From: an uncultured Ectothiorhodospiraceae bacterium
GTDB lineage: Bacteria > Pseudomonadota > Gammaproteobacteria > S012-40
NCBI GenBank assembly: GCA_945787125.1
Contig: CALZHW010000014.1
Location: forward strand, 1 to 41,919
Direction: 5' to 3'
Length of the DNA: 41,919 nt
Every line of letters starts with the position of its first letter. Position 1 is the stretch's first letter. The notes under the pieces were generated by a model that searched no databases, had not been told where the DNA came from, and saw only the letters and a list, made by a program, of their open reading frames with translations. The position numbers and the translations under genes were made by a program. This document shows positions 7,556-16,617 of the stretch, piece by piece.

Positions 7556-8421
7556 TCAGTTGCTGCCTTTACAGCGATGCATTCCCCTAACTTGACCTCA
7601 TGGTAGGCTTTAAACATCTGCTCACCCCAATGCGCGGACCCTTGCGGCAGTAATATAATAACGGTTGAGCCCATATTAAATCGACCCAGTTCATCACCTT
7701 TTTTCATCGCATAAGTTTTTTCAGTATATTCCCAACTTGTCACTTGTTTCAGATTGGACGGAGTGATTTCTCCGGCCCAAACCGTTTCCATGCTCGAAAC
7801 AAAGATTGCCCCCACTAAAATGACCGCTGCCGGACCAAAGTCAGTATCAAACAAACAGATGACGCGCTCATTTTTGGCAAACAATCCTTCCACTTCTTCA
7901 GTGGTTGCTTGATTAACGCTAAACAGATTGCCCGGCACATAAATCATCTTGCGTAATTTGCCGTCAAATGGCATATGGATGCGATGGTAATCTTTCGGCG
8001 ATAAATAGATCGTTGCGAATTCACCATTTATAAAATCATTGATGCACGCATCATTTGCCAACAAAGCGGATAACGGGTAGTCGTGGTTTTTTGCTTGCAG
8101 TATTTGTTCTGTACGTATTGTTCCGGCCTGACTCACCGTGCCGTCAACGGGTGAAACTATATGCGCCGGGTTACTATCAATGGGGCGCACTGCGGGTTTT
8201 AACTCACGGGTAAAAAAATGATTGAAACTCTTATATTGAGTCGTATCTGAAACCAATGCTTCATCAATATTAATGCCATACAGTTTGGTAATCGTGTTGA
8301 TTAGGACAGTTTTTACCAGCTTAACCTCGCATCGCATGATCTTATATATAATGGAAGACAAAAAGTGTTGCGGGATAATGTACTGCGGTAATACTTTTAT
8401 TTTCTTAATCAGACTATTCAT
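7552..8421 (-). CDS. psd: Phosphatidylserine decarboxylase proenzyme
   Basis: 289 residues from the chosen start. It makes phosphatidylethanolamine from phosphatidylserine at the inner membrane. The conserved VSPVDGTVSQ, the YLSPKDYHRIHMP block and RVICLFDTDFGP are present. The self-cleavage site is M-G-S252-T, with methionine in place of the common leucine of LGST; Ser252 would become the pyruvoyl group. The start at 8421 aligns with the E. coli start (MNSL...LPQYIIP). An upstream in-frame ATG at 8499 would add 26 unconserved residues, and neither start has a strong ribosome binding site. Confidence 0.94.
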   Translation of the reverse strand: MNSLIKKIKVLPQYIIPQHFLSSIIYKIMRCEVKLVKTVLINTITKLYGINIDEALVSDTTQYKSFNHFFTRELKPAVRPIDSNPAHIVSPVDGTVSQAGTIRTEQILQAKNHDYPLSALLANDACINDFINGEFATIYLSPKDYHRIHMPFDGKLRKMIYVPGNLFSVNQATTEEVEGLFAKNERVICLFDTDFGPAAVILVGAIFVSSMETVWAGEITPSNLKQVTSWEYTEKTYAMKKGDELGRFNMGSTVIILLPQGSAHWGEQMFKAYHEVKLGECIAVKAATD

Positions 8422-8522
8422 AAGAGCTCTATAGTGATATTTTGCCAATGTTGAGTGTGTTGTTGCCGTGAATTTTCTGTAAAATTCGGGCGCAATCATA
8501 ACATTTTCCCGGATTTTGTAAC

Positions 8523-8554
8523 GTATAATTCACGTCCAACTGATTTTTTTAGGA
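8523..8554 (+). repeat. Solo terminus of a family A element
   Basis: TATAATTCACGTCCAACTGA followed by TTTTTTTAGGAT matches the right end of the element at 5051-5230 (TATAAATTCGCGCCAACTGA, then TTATCCTAGGAT) with few differences. The rest of the element is absent. It now forms the 5' region of pncC and supplies the AGGA nearest its start. Confidence 0.5.
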
Positions 8555-8566
8555 TGCCGTTACACT

Positions 8567-9046
8567 ATGTTATTGATCGCTAAAGAAGTGGGTGAGAAAC
8601 TGTTGCGTAGAAAATGGTCACTAGCAACTGCTGAGTCATGTACGGGCGGCTTGGTGGCAACCTTAATTACGGATGTCGCAGGCAGTTCGCAATGGTTTGA
8701 CCGGGGATTTATCACCTATTCTAATGCGTCAAAAATGCAGATGCTCGGCGTGTTGCCAGCGACCCTGAATGACTATGGGGCCGTTAGCTTAAACACTGTC
8801 GAAGAAATGGCCAGCGGTGCCATCTCACAAAGTGATGCAAATTGCAGCATTGCAATCAGCGGCATAGCAGGGCCGAGTGGCGGAAGTGATACCAAGCCCG
8901 TGGGTTCAGTGTGTATCGCATGGCAAACCCTTTCTTGCTCAGTCGTCAGCGAATGTTGTTTATTTGTAGGTGATCGAGAGCAAATCCGTGAAAAAGCGGC
9001 TATTTATAGTCTGCAGAAGTTGTCCTTACTCTTGAGCGTGGAATAA
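8567..9046 (+). CDS. pncC: Nicotinamide-nucleotide amidohydrolase PncC (CinA C-terminal domain)
   Basis: 159 residues, the length of stand-alone PncC. It hydrolyses nicotinamide mononucleotide to nicotinate mononucleotide and ammonia in NAD recycling. The signature AESCTGGLVA lies at 21-30, ISGIAGPSGGSDTKPVG at 96-112, and the fold covers the whole protein. The N-terminal CinA half is absent. Its place immediately before recA is the typical gammaproteobacterial order. Confidence 0.94.
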   Translation: MLLIAKEVGEKLLRRKWSLATAESCTGGLVATLITDVAGSSQWFDRGFITYSNASKMQMLGVLPATLNDYGAVSLNTVEEMASGAISQSDANCSIAISGIAGPSGGSDTKPVGSVCIAWQTLSCSVVSECCLFVGDREQIREKAAIYSLQKLSLLLSVE

Positions 9047-9148
9047 TCCGTTAGTTAAACATTAATTAATCTAACTATTACACTATTGTGTCTCATTGCA
9101 TAAATCTTCTTGCACTTTGCAGGTTGGCAACCTAGAATGGCGCCGATA

Positions 9149-9164
9149 CTGTGAATTAATACAG
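9149..9164 (+). promoter_or_regulatory. LexA (SOS) box upstream of recA
   Basis: CTGTGAATTAATACAG is CTGT-N8-ACAG with an AT-rich centre, flanked by TA on both sides to make a 20-base near-palindrome. It lies 60 bases before the recA start, where the recA operator sits in related bacteria, so damage-inducible expression of recA and recX is expected. Confidence 0.9.
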
Positions 9165-9223
9165 TAGTGAAGTCTGCAACTGCATGATGATAAGTCAACA
9201 ACCCATTCAAAGTGAGGTATTAA

Positions 9224-10270
9224 ATGTCCAGCGATTCAGCCAAATCAAAAGCGCTCAGTGCAGCTCTTAGCCAAATCGAAAAACAGTTTGGTAAAGGCTC
9301 AGTAATGCGCATGGGAGATTCCAATGCTTTGCGCGATATCGACACAATCTCCACGGGATCATTAGGCCTGGACGTCGCTTTGGGTATTGGTGGTTTACCC
9401 AAAGGTCGAGTGGTTGAGATCTATGGCCCGGAATCCTCGGGTAAAACAACATTGACTTTATCGGTTATTGCGCAAGCACAAAAAACCGGCGGAACCGCTG
9501 CATTTATTGATGCGGAGCACGCGCTTGATGCAGGTTATGCGGAAAAACTGGGAGTCAACATTGATGATTTGTTAGTGTCACAGCCAGATACCGGTGAGCA
9601 GGCGTTAGAAATTGCCGATATGCTGGTACGTTCAAGTGCAGTGGATATCATTGTCATAGACTCTGTTGCGGCATTAACACCCAAAGCTGAAATTGAAGGC
9701 GATATGGGGGATAGTCACATGGGTTTGCAGGCTCGTTTACTGTCTCAAGCCTTGCGCAAATTAACCGGCAATATAAAGCGTGCTAATGTACTGGTGATTT
9801 TTATCAATCAAATTCGGATGAAAATTGGCGTGATGTTTGGCAACCCAGAAACAACAACGGGGGGTAATGCGCTTAAATTTTATTCTTCCGTGCGTTTAGA
9901 TATACGCCGCATAGGGGCGATTAAAAAAGGCGATGAAGTGGTGGGTAGCGAAACTCGCGTTAAAGTCGTGAAAAATAAAGTCGCATCACCGTTCAAAGTC
10001 ACAGAATTTGATATTCTATACGGTGAAGGCATTTCACTAGAGGGCGAGTTAATTGATGTCGGCGTTAAGCAAGGCATCGTTGATAAAGCCGGCGCCTGGT
10101 ATAGCTATAATGGTGACCGTATTGGCCAGGGTAAAGATAATGTTCGTCGTTTTCTTAAAGAAAATCCTGCGATAGCCGAGGACATTGAACAGCGGGTTAG
10201 AGCAATATTGCTACCGCCTAACGATGTTGTAGTACCAGTTGCTGCAGAAAAAGAATTAAAGGAAGCGTAA
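9224..10270 (+). CDS. recA: Recombinase RecA
   Basis: 348 residues. DNA strand exchange and LexA co-protease activity. Walker A is G68-P-E-S-S-G-K-T75; the Walker B region [11 protein letters not shown] and the L2 loop (about 194-210, [19 protein letters not shown]) are intact. The C terminus is short and acidic. GAGG lies six bases before the ATG. Preceded by a LexA box and followed by recX. Confidence 0.99.
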   Translation: MSSDSAKSKALSAALSQIEKQFGKGSVMRMGDSNALRDIDTISTGSLGLDVALGIGGLPKGRVVEIYGPESSGKTTLTLSVIAQAQKTGGTAAFIDAEHALDAGYAEKLGVNIDDLLVSQPDTGEQALEIADMLVRSSAVDIIVIDSVAALTPKAEIEGDMGDSHMGLQARLLSQALRKLTGNIKRANVLVIFINQIRMKIGVMFGNPETTTGGNALKFYSSVRLDIRRIGAIKKGDEVVGSETRVKVVKNKVASPFKVTEFDILYGEGISLEGELIDVGVKQGIVDKAGAWYSYNGDRIGQGKDNVRRFLKENPAIAEDIEQRVRAILLPPNDVVVPVAAEKELKEA

Positions 10271-10298
10271 CGGCGAATACGCTGGGTTGTTTGTTTAG

Positions 10299-10320
10299 CA
10301 CTGATTTTTTTAAATCAGTG
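10299..10320 (+). terminator. Hairpin between recA and recX
   Basis: CACTGATTT and AAATCAGTG form a perfect 9-bp stem around TTTT, 28 bases after the recA stop and 28 before recX. There is no T run, so partial attenuation of recX is more likely than full termination. Low recX expression relative to recA by leaky read-through is known in E. coli. Confidence 0.5.
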
Positions 10321-10348
10321 CATTTATGGCAATAAAATACGGATTGAA

Positions 10349-10786
10349 ATGTCACAATCAATAAAATCCGCTGCGATTCGCCTGCTTGCCAGGCGCGATC
10401 ATTCTGCGGCGGAATTAAAAAATAAATTACAGGCAAGAGGCTTTGAGCTTCAAAATATTGAAGAAGTTATAGCCATTTTAATGGCAGACAATTTGTTAAA
10501 TGAATATCGTTTCGCTGAAAGTTATTGTTTGGCAAGAAGCACTCGAGGTTTTGGCCCGCTTGCGATACAAAACGAATTAAAGTTGAAAAATGTTGACAAA
10601 CAAATCATTCAAAAGGCGTTGGCCGAATTGAATATGAACTGGGGGGGTATTGCAAAAAAAGTGTTGCAAAAAAAATATGCCAACTCTTTTCAGTTCACAG
10701 CACAAGAAAAAGCTAAGTGCTGGCGATTTTTAACGCAACGAGGTTTCGCGCACGAGCATATCAATGCAGTCTTTAAAGATTCCTGA
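10349..10786 (+). CDS. recX: Regulatory protein RecX
   Basis: 145 residues of three-helix repeats; the first is AAIRLLARRDHSAAELKNKL and the second holds the ESYCLARSTRGFGPLAI motif. RecX binds the RecA filament and blocks its extension. It follows recA by 78 bp with a hairpin in between, and a very stable hairpin follows the stop. Confidence 0.94.
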   Translation: MSQSIKSAAIRLLARRDHSAAELKNKLQARGFELQNIEEVIAILMADNLLNEYRFAESYCLARSTRGFGPLAIQNELKLKNVDKQIIQKALAELNMNWGGIAKKVLQKKYANSFQFTAQEKAKCWRFLTQRGFAHEHINAVFKDS

Positions 10787-10793
10787 ATCTGTA

Positions 10794-10828
10794 TTTCTCG
10801 TGACTGGTTATCAACCAGTCACGAGAAA
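10794..10828. terminator. Perfect 16-bp hairpin after recX
   Basis: TTTCTCGTGACTGGTT (10794-10809) pairs without mismatch with 10813-10828 around ATC. It starts eight bases after the recX stop. The 3' tail is A-rich on the plus strand, so it is not a textbook intrinsic terminator, but position and stability argue for transcript ending or 3' stabilisation. Confidence 0.55.
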
Positions 10829-11096
10829 AAAAGCACACTACACACTCTTCATTTGACAATTCCAGGTCAAAAAACAAGCTATAACCATGTTCTATTCTTT
10901 GCATGACTAACCCGCGATTCTGTTCCTATTTCGAAAGTTAGCAGTCAGCCAGCCTTATATAGGGTGATTTTTGAGAGTTTTACGATCTAAAGTAGGACTT
11001 TTCGCGGATGTTATGATGATAAAGATAGAATGATTTCGCGGAATTGGTACAATATCGCGCCTGAAACCTCGGGCAGTGTCCTTATAGCGCGAAAGT

Positions 11097-11124
11097 TTGA
11101 TTTTATTAACCCTATTGTTATATT
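11097..11124 (+). promoter_or_regulatory. Possible sigma-70 promoter of alaS
   Basis: TTGATT and TATATT are separated by 16 bases, ending 20 bases before the alaS ATG. This is the best promoter-like pair I see in the 316-bp spacer 10829-11144, which otherwise holds no gene. A second candidate minus 10, TACAAT, lies at 11048-11053. Confidence 0.3.
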
Positions 11125-11144
11125 AAATTGGTTCGGCAGTCGAA

Positions 11145-13745
11145 ATGAAAACATCTGATATACGCAGTAAATTTCTAGAATTTTTTCGTCAGCATCAGCA
11201 TGAATGCGTGGCCAGTAGTTCTTTAGTGCCAGGTAACGATCCTACGCTGCTATTTACCAATGCAGGCATGGTGCAATTTAAAGATGTATTCCTGGGAAGA
11301 GAAAAACGTGACTATAGCCGTGCTACCACTTCACAGCGCTGTGTCCGCGCGGGTGGCAAACATAATGACCTGGAAAATGTCGGTTACACCGCTCGACATC
11401 ATACTTTTTTTGAAATGCTGGGTAACTTTAGTTTCGGTGACTATTTTAAAAAAGAAGCCATCGACTATGCTTGGCAGTTTTTAACCCAAGAAATGGGCAT
11501 TCCAGCAGAAAAATTATGGATAACTGTTTTTGACGAGGATAATGAAACCGCTGATATATGGTTGAATGATATTGGTGTGACACCAGAGAGGCTTTCCCGA
11601 ATTGGTGCAAAAGACAATTTTTGGTCGATGGGTGATACGGGTCCTTGCGGCCCTTGTACTGAAATTTTTTATGATCATGGCCCTGACGTCGCTGGTGGCC
11701 CGCCTGGAACCCCTGAAGAAGACGGGGATCGTTACGTAGAAATCTGGAATCTGGTGTTCATGCAGTATGACCGTAGGGCCGATGGTGAATTGATTGCGTT
11801 GCCCAAGCCCTCAGTGGATACTGGCATGGGGCTTGAGCGTTTGACCGCTGTCATGCAAGGCGTGCATAGCAATTATGATATTGATTTGTTTCAGCACTTG
11901 ATCAAGGCGGCGGCTGAAGAGACCGGCACCACTGATTTAGCGCATAACTCATTAAAAGTGATTGCTGACCATATTCGCTCATGTGCATTTCTCATCGTTG
12001 ATGGCGTCGTGCCGTCCAATGAGGGGCGAGGTTACGCACTGCGGCGTATTATCCGCCGGGCTATTCGTCATGGTTTTGAGCTGGGAATGAAGCAAACATT
12101 TTTTTACAAACTTGTTAAGCCCTTGGTGGACGTGATGGGCAAGGCTTATCCTGAGTTGACGAAAGCTCAGTCGTTGGTCGAAAAAGCGTTGTTACGGGAA
12201 GAGCAGCGTTTTGCTGAAACGCTGGAACACGGCATGAAAATACTATATGAAGCAGTGGCTAATTTGAACTCTACGATCATTCCTGGTGATGTTGTCTTTA
12301 AGCTTTATGATACCTACGGTTTTCCGGTTGATTTGACCGCTGATATCGCGCACAACAAAGGTCTCAGTATTGACCATGCCGGTTTTGAAGCAGCCATGGA
12401 GCAACAGCGCGCCCGCGCCCGGGCAGCCAGTCATTTTGCGGTTGATTATGCCAATGCGATAAATGTCGATCAAGATACTCAGTTTACGGGATATGAGCAG
12501 CTTGCCGAGCGCTCCAGCGTATTACAGCTGGTGCTTGCAGGTAAACCTGTTGAGCGCATGGTAGCAAACGATGAAGGCATTGTTGTACTTGATCGCACTC
12601 CTTTCTACGCCGAGTCTGGCGGGCAAGCAGGTGATATTGGGCTGTTGTTGGGCGAGCATTGCAAAGTTGCGGTCAATGATACGCAAAAACAGGGCGATAG
12701 ATTATTTTTACACCATGTGAAAGTTATTGAGGGCAGTATCAGTCAAGGTGAGTCGATAGCAGCCCAGGTGGACGAAAATCAGCGCTTTGCCATTCAGCGA
12801 AATCATTCCGCAACACATTTGCTGCATGCAGCGCTGCGCAATGTTTTAGGCGAGCATGTTGCGCAAAAGGGTTCTTTAGTGGGAGCTGAGCGATTGCGTT
12901 TTGATTTTTCTCATTCTGCGCCGATGACGGCAGATCAAATTTTCGCAGTTGAACAGAGTGTAAATACGGAAATTCAACAGAATCTAGTGATTCAGGCTGA
13001 AGAAATGTCGATTGATAATGCCAAACAAAAGGGCGCGATGGCTCTGTTTGGAGAAAAATACGGTGATGTCGTGCGTGTGCTGACGATGGGTGATTTCTCC
13101 ATAGAATTGTGTGGCGGCACGCATGTTTCGCGTACCGGTGATATCGGTCTGTTCAAAATCCTCGCTGAAGGTGGGGTTGCTGCCGGTGTGCGGCGGATTG
13201 AAGCCGTAAGTGGCAATGCTGCATGGCTTTATTTGCATGCCCGTGATGAGCAACTTGTGCAAATTGCCTCTCAGCTTAAGACGCCGCCTGAACAGGTGGT
13301 CGAAAAAGTAATGCAACTTGCAGAGAAAAACCGCAAGTTGGAAAAAGCGCTGGAGGTATTGAATAATAAATTAGCCAGCAGCTCAGGTGATGAATTAGAA
13401 GCAACCGCCGTGGATATCAACGGTGTCAAAGTAATCGCTGCAAAACTGGAAGGCGTTGATAGTAAAACATTGCGCGATACAGTGGATAGACTCAAAAATA
13501 AGCTCGGCTCGGCAGTGGTTGTATTGGCTGTGACTGACGGAAACAAAGTGAGTTTGGTTGCCGGTGTCTCCAAAGATCAAACTGGTCGGGTAAAAGCGGG
13601 TGAATTGGTCAACATGGTCGCACAGCAAGTAGGCGGCAAAGGGGGCGGGCGTGCAGACATGGCGCAAGCTGGTGGAACAAATCCTGCGTCGTTGGATGCG
13701 GCTTTAGCAAGCGTGATTGACTGGGTTAATGATCAAATTATTTAA
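11145..13745 (+). CDS. alaS: Alanine--tRNA ligase
   Basis: 866 residues, near the 876 of E. coli. The N-terminal class II catalytic domain (1-460; motif 2 around [16 protein letters not shown], motif 3 GMGLERL) is followed by the editing domain with zinc ligands in HSATHLLH (about 555-562) and CGGTH (about 655-659). A coiled linker and the C-Ala domain with the [15 protein letters not shown] segment end the protein. It charges tRNA-Ala and clears mischarged serine and glycine. No truncation or frameshift. Confidence 0.98.
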   Translation: MKTSDIRSKFLEFFRQHQHECVASSSLVPGNDPTLLFTNAGMVQFKDVFLGREKRDYSRATTSQRCVRAGGKHNDLENVGYTARHHTFFEMLGNFSFGDYFKKEAIDYAWQFLTQEMGIPAEKLWITVFDEDNETADIWLNDIGVTPERLSRIGAKDNFWSMGDTGPCGPCTEIFYDHGPDVAGGPPGTPEEDGDRYVEIWNLVFMQYDRRADGELIALPKPSVDTGMGLERLTAVMQGVHSNYDIDLFQHLIKAAAEETGTTDLAHNSLKVIADHIRSCAFLIVDGVVPSNEGRGYALRRIIRRAIRHGFELGMKQTFFYKLVKPLVDVMGKAYPELTKAQSLVEKALLREEQRFAETLEHGMKILYEAVANLNSTIIPGDVVFKLYDTYGFPVDLTADIAHNKGLSIDHAGFEAAMEQQRARARAASHFAVDYANAINVDQDTQFTGYEQLAERSSVLQLVLAGKPVERMVANDEGIVVLDRTPFYAESGGQAGDIGLLLGEHCKVAVNDTQKQGDRLFLHHVKVIEGSISQGESIAAQVDENQRFAIQRNHSATHLLHAALRNVLGEHVAQKGSLVGAERLRFDFSHSAPMTADQIFAVEQSVNTEIQQNLVIQAEEMSIDNAKQKGAMALFGEKYGDVVRVLTMGDFSIELCGGTHVSRTGDIGLFKILAEGGVAAGVRRIEAVSGNAAWLYLHARDEQLVQIASQLKTPPEQVVEKVMQLAEKNRKLEKALEVLNNKLASSSGDELEATAVDINGVKVIAAKLEGVDSKTLRDTVDRLKNKLGSAVVVLAVTDGNKVSLVAGVSKDQTGRVKAGELVNMVAQQVGGKGGGRADMAQAGGTNPASLDAALASVIDWVNDQII

Positions 13746-13822
13746 TGGCCCATAAATAAATTTAAGGTTTATTTTGAATGCTATTTAAGGTTTAATCCTT
13801 CCGCTTTCAGTGTTAGAAAAAT

Positions 13823-15052
13823 ATGGCATTAATTGTACAAAAATATGGTGGAACATCGGTAGGTACCACCGAAAGAATTCAGCAAGTTGCAAAAAAGGTC
13901 GCAAAATGGCGCAGTCAAGGCCATGATCTAGTGATTGTTGTCTCGGCGATGAGTGGAGAGACCAATCGGCTAATGACGCTAGCGAACGAGATTAGTCACC
14001 GACCGCTAGCGAGAGAGTTGGATGTTTTGCTTTCTACGGGTGAACAGGTGACTATTGCTTTGCTGACAATGGCGTTATTGGAATTGGGTCTGGATGCGAA
14101 GTCTTACACTGGCGCACAGGTGCATATTCGAACTGATGATGTTCACTGCAAGGCCAGAATCACAGAGATAGATCACCGTAAAATACGTGACGATTTAGCC
14201 AATGGACGTATTGTAGTCGTCGCTGGATTTCAGGGTGCTGATGAGCACGGTAATATAACAACCTTGGGTCGTGGTGGCTCTGATACAACGGCTGTTGCAC
14301 TTGCTGCCGCACTAACGGCTGATGAGTGTCAAATTTATACCGATGTGGACGGTGTTTACACTACCGACCCTCGAGTGGTGCCCGAGGCGCGGCGATTGAA
14401 GTCGGTTACCTACGAGGAAATGCTGGAAATGGCGAGCCTTGGGGCCAAAGTTTTACAGATACGCAGCGTTGAGTTTGCCAGTAAATATAGTGTGCCGTTA
14501 CGTGTTTTGTCTTCGTTTGAAGATGGTGAAGGAACATTGATTACTTCTGAGGAAGAGAGCATGGAACAAGCTTTGATATCAGGCATTGCCTTTAATAAAG
14601 ATGAAGCGAAATTAACGGTGGTCGGTGTGCCGGACCAGCCAGGCGTCGCGCATCGTATTCTTGGACCGGTGGGTCGCGCAAATATTGAAGTAGATATGAT
14701 CATTCAAAATGTGGGTGATAATAATACTACCGATTTCACATTCACTGTGCATCGCAATGACTATGAAAAAGCGGAAGAGATACTGCAGGAAGTCGCCAAA
14801 GAGTTAGGTGCCAAGCAAGTTACTGGTGACGAAAAAATAGTTAAATTATCCTTGGTCGGTGTGGGAATGCGCTCTCACGCCGGTATAGCCAGCACAATGT
14901 TTGAAACATTGGCGAATGAAGCGATTAATATCAAAATGATCTCAACGTCTGAAATAAAAATTTCAGTCGTTATTGAGGAAAAATACTTAGAGTTAGGGGT
15001 TCGAGCCTTGCATTCTGCATTCAATCTTGAAGACAGTAAAAAACAACAATAA
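13823..15052 (+). CDS. lysC: Aspartate kinase (aspartokinase)
   Basis: 409 residues, the monofunctional class with a short C-terminal regulatory part. It catalyses the first step of the lysine, threonine and methionine pathway. The N-terminal motif is K7-Y-G-G-T-S-V13, the substrate region FQGADEHGNITTLGRGGSDTTA follows near 140-160, and two ACT domains lie at about 265-330 and 345-405. It sits between alaS and csrA, the usual order in Pseudomonas-type genomes, so the symbol lysC follows that usage. I saw no riboswitch in the 77-bp upstream gap. Confidence 0.95.
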   Translation: MALIVQKYGGTSVGTTERIQQVAKKVAKWRSQGHDLVIVVSAMSGETNRLMTLANEISHRPLARELDVLLSTGEQVTIALLTMALLELGLDAKSYTGAQVHIRTDDVHCKARITEIDHRKIRDDLANGRIVVVAGFQGADEHGNITTLGRGGSDTTAVALAAALTADECQIYTDVDGVYTTDPRVVPEARRLKSVTYEEMLEMASLGAKVLQIRSVEFASKYSVPLRVLSSFEDGEGTLITSEEESMEQALISGIAFNKDEAKLTVVGVPDQPGVAHRILGPVGRANIEVDMIIQNVGDNNTTDFTFTVHRNDYEKAEEILQEVAKELGAKQVTGDEKIVKLSLVGVGMRSHAGIASTMFETLANEAINIKMISTSEIKISVVIEEKYLELGVRALHSAFNLEDSKKQQ

Positions 15053-15246
15053 TTGCTATGAATTTTGATGTTCTAAGTAATTGAAATGCGGACTAGCTGT
15101 TAATGACCTAGTATGAAGAATAGTCAGCCTTGTTGTTGGTCATAAAGTTTAGCCCGCGGCGGCCGATACTTGCAGTTGATACAAACAATATGGAAATGCC
15201 GACAGTTTGCTAACGCGGTTGGAGGCTAATTAAGGAGAAAACAGTA

Positions 15247-15456
15247 ATGTTGATACTTACGAGACGAGTAGGCGAGACATTGATTATTGGGGATGATGTC
15301 ACTGTCACCGTACTCGGCGTCAAAGGCAACCAAGTGCGTATCGGGGTGAATGCGCCGAAAGAAGTCAGTGTTCACCGGGAAGAAATCTACAATCGTATCC
15401 AGCAAGAAAAAGATGGTGACGAAGGTCAGCCGCTAGGCGAAGGTCCAAGCAGTTAA
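15247..15456 (+). CDS. csrA: Carbon storage regulator CsrA (RsmA)
   Basis: 69 residues. An RNA-binding dimer that blocks translation at GGA motifs in target leaders. The start [17 protein letters not shown], the strand [11 protein letters not shown] and the helix [10 protein letters not shown] are all conserved, including the RNA-contacting residues near L4-R7 and R44. AAGGAG lies nine bases before the ATG. The tail after residue 56 is acidic and glycine-rich, slightly longer than in E. coli. Confidence 0.98.
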   Translation: MLILTRRVGETLIIGDDVTVTVLGVKGNQVRIGVNAPKEVSVHREEIYNRIQQEKDGDEGQPLGEGPSS

Positions 15457-15518
15457 ACTGTCGGATTCCTATCACCTGGAAGAAAATGGTAACTAATTTA
15501 TAATTGTTACGACTCAAT

Positions 15519-15542
15519 CACAACCGGCTAATGCCGGTTGTG
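15519..15542 (+). terminator. Hairpin after csrA
   Basis: CACAACCGGC and GCCGGTTGTG form a 10-bp stem around TAAT, 63 bases after the csrA stop. No T run follows. A terminator role is likely from position. Confidence 0.5.
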
Positions 15543-15861
15543 TCATATGTAGGCTCTCTAATATAATTTGCTGCATTTCTGGGATTTATGCCTGTGATGC
15601 TTGGAATTTAGCGGTTAAATTTGAACCGCGCACGGCCGAAACACTAAACCTCATAGATATATCCTCAATAAAACAGAAAATTATCCTATTTTGTTAAAAA
15701 AAAGGTTCACTATTGCCGTTGATTCTGGGAAAATGCTGCCCCACTTAGGTGATCTAACGCACTGAAATTGGAATAAATTTTTTTCCGGTCAGAGCAAAGC
15801 AATGATCACATGAGAAAGTTATAAAACGGTATTGCAAAATTAACTATCGTTAATGTTTTTT
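15543..15861. other. Spacer between csrA and tRNA-Ser
   Basis: I see no open frame of usable length and no recognisable repeat. The last 100 bases are AT-rich and must hold the tRNA-Ser promoter, but no clear minus 35/minus 10 pair stands out. Confidence 0.4.
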
Positions 15862-15954
15862 GGAGAGGTGGCCGAGCGGCTGAAGGCGCTCCCCTGCTAA
15901 GGGAGTATGGGGTTTATAGCCCCATCGAGGGTTCGAATCCCTCCCTCTCCGCCA
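15862..15954 (+). tRNA. tRNA-Ser(GCU)
   Basis: Acceptor arm GGAGAGG pairs with CCTCTCC, discriminator G and an encoded CCA. The anticodon loop CTGCTAA inside stem CTCCC/GGGAG gives anticodon GCT. A long variable arm (TATGGGGTTTATAGCCCCA) and the T loop GTTCGAATC are present, as expected for serine tRNA. Reads AGU and AGC codons. Confidence 0.97.
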
Positions 15955-15983
15955 TATAATATCTCGCAAATAAATTGCGACAG

Positions 15984-16008
15984 GCCGCCTTAACGGGCGG
16001 CTTTTTTT
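15984..16008 (+). terminator. Intrinsic terminator after tRNA-Ser
   Basis: GCCGCC and GGCGGC pair around TTAACG and are followed directly by seven T, 30 bases after the tRNA. Confidence 0.85.
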
Positions 16009-16086
16009 ATACTGGAAAATCTGTTTGGCGATAATGACTTAACCACTTGACACGCACTCATGTTCTCTGGATAATTACGCCACTTC

Positions 16087-16163
16087 GCGCCCGTAGCTCA
16101 GTTGGATAGAGTACCTGGCTACGAACCAGGCGGTCGGGCGTTCGAATCGCTCCGGGCGCACCA
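16087..16163 (+). tRNA. tRNA-Arg(ACG)
   Basis: 77 bases including encoded CCA. Acceptor GCGCCCG pairs with CGGGCGC; the D arm has AGCTCAGTTGGATAGAGT; the anticodon loop CTACGAA in stem CCTGG/CCAGG gives ACG, which is deaminated to ICG by TadA in bacteria and reads CGU, CGC and CGA. It has its own terminator. Confidence 0.97.
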
Positions 16164-16170
16164 AATAAGA

Positions 16171-16206
16171 AAGCCGGTCAGAGATTTTCTCTGACCGGCT
16201 TTTTTT
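16171..16206 (+). terminator. Intrinsic terminator after tRNA-Arg
   Basis: A 14-bp stem AAGCCGGTCAGAGA with TCTCTGACCGGCTT around TTT, running into a T tract to 16206, seven bases after the tRNA 3' end. Confidence 0.9.
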
Positions 16207-16219
16207 ATGGCTAAATTTA

Positions 16220-16292
16220 CGATCACAAGGATCGCCCCTACGTTAGAGAAGAGGCGAGATTGAATTTGCGCATTACCCGCACCTTTATTATG
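16220..16292 (+). repeat. Family E (REP-like) repeat, copy 1
   Basis: CGATCACAAGGATCGCCCCT begins a block of about 72 bases that recurs in the same orientation at 18225-18296 and 28544-28603 with few changes, including CTACGTTAGAGAAGAGG and GCGCATTACCCG. The GATCACAAGGATC start is palindromic, as in REP-type elements. Confidence 0.8.
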
Positions 16293-16313
16293 TATTAGCA
16301 CTCTATTATTCGC

Positions 16314-16502
16314 GTGATTTCGCGGAAAGAGAGCATTATTCAAGTAAAGACGGTGGTGTTTATTGCTATCTTAGCCTTGGCGCGTAAGTTCACTATTCTT
16401 GACACCAGTAAAACAGACACTAAAACGATCATGGCGCTCGCCGGTGTTTATTGGTTGGTGCGTGATAGTGACTGCAGGCACAAAGGTTTGGTTGGTGGCT
16501 GA
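16314..16502 (+). pseudogene. Remnant of a PsiE-family membrane protein
   Basis: The frame VKTVVFIAILALARKFTILD...ALAGVYWLV resembles the C-terminal half of phosphate-starvation-inducible PsiE proteins (conserved ALARK, ILD and YWL features). The N-terminal half is missing, the start is not convincing and an internal deletion is likely between TKTIMALA and GVYWLV. A second frame (16399-16593, ending EYSHSLTLVWNTVIRLAFFL) also looks membrane-like and may be the fused end of another broken gene. The call rests on remembered family features only. Confidence 0.4.
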
Positions 16503-16617
16503 AATTGCGATGGGGCACGAATATTCTCACTCGTTGACCTTGGTATGGAACACCGTGATCAGGCTGGCATTTTTCCTGTTAGTCAAAGTATAAAAATCTA
16601 ACGCCGATTAAAGGATT

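Noticed and set aside
13746..13822. Lysine riboswitch upstream of lysC
   Set aside because: Only 77 bases separate alaS and lysC, too short for the aptamer, and no conserved element is visible.
16119..16343. 74-codon minus-strand open frame over tRNA-Arg
   Set aside because: Overlaps the tRNA, its terminator and a repeat; a chance frame.
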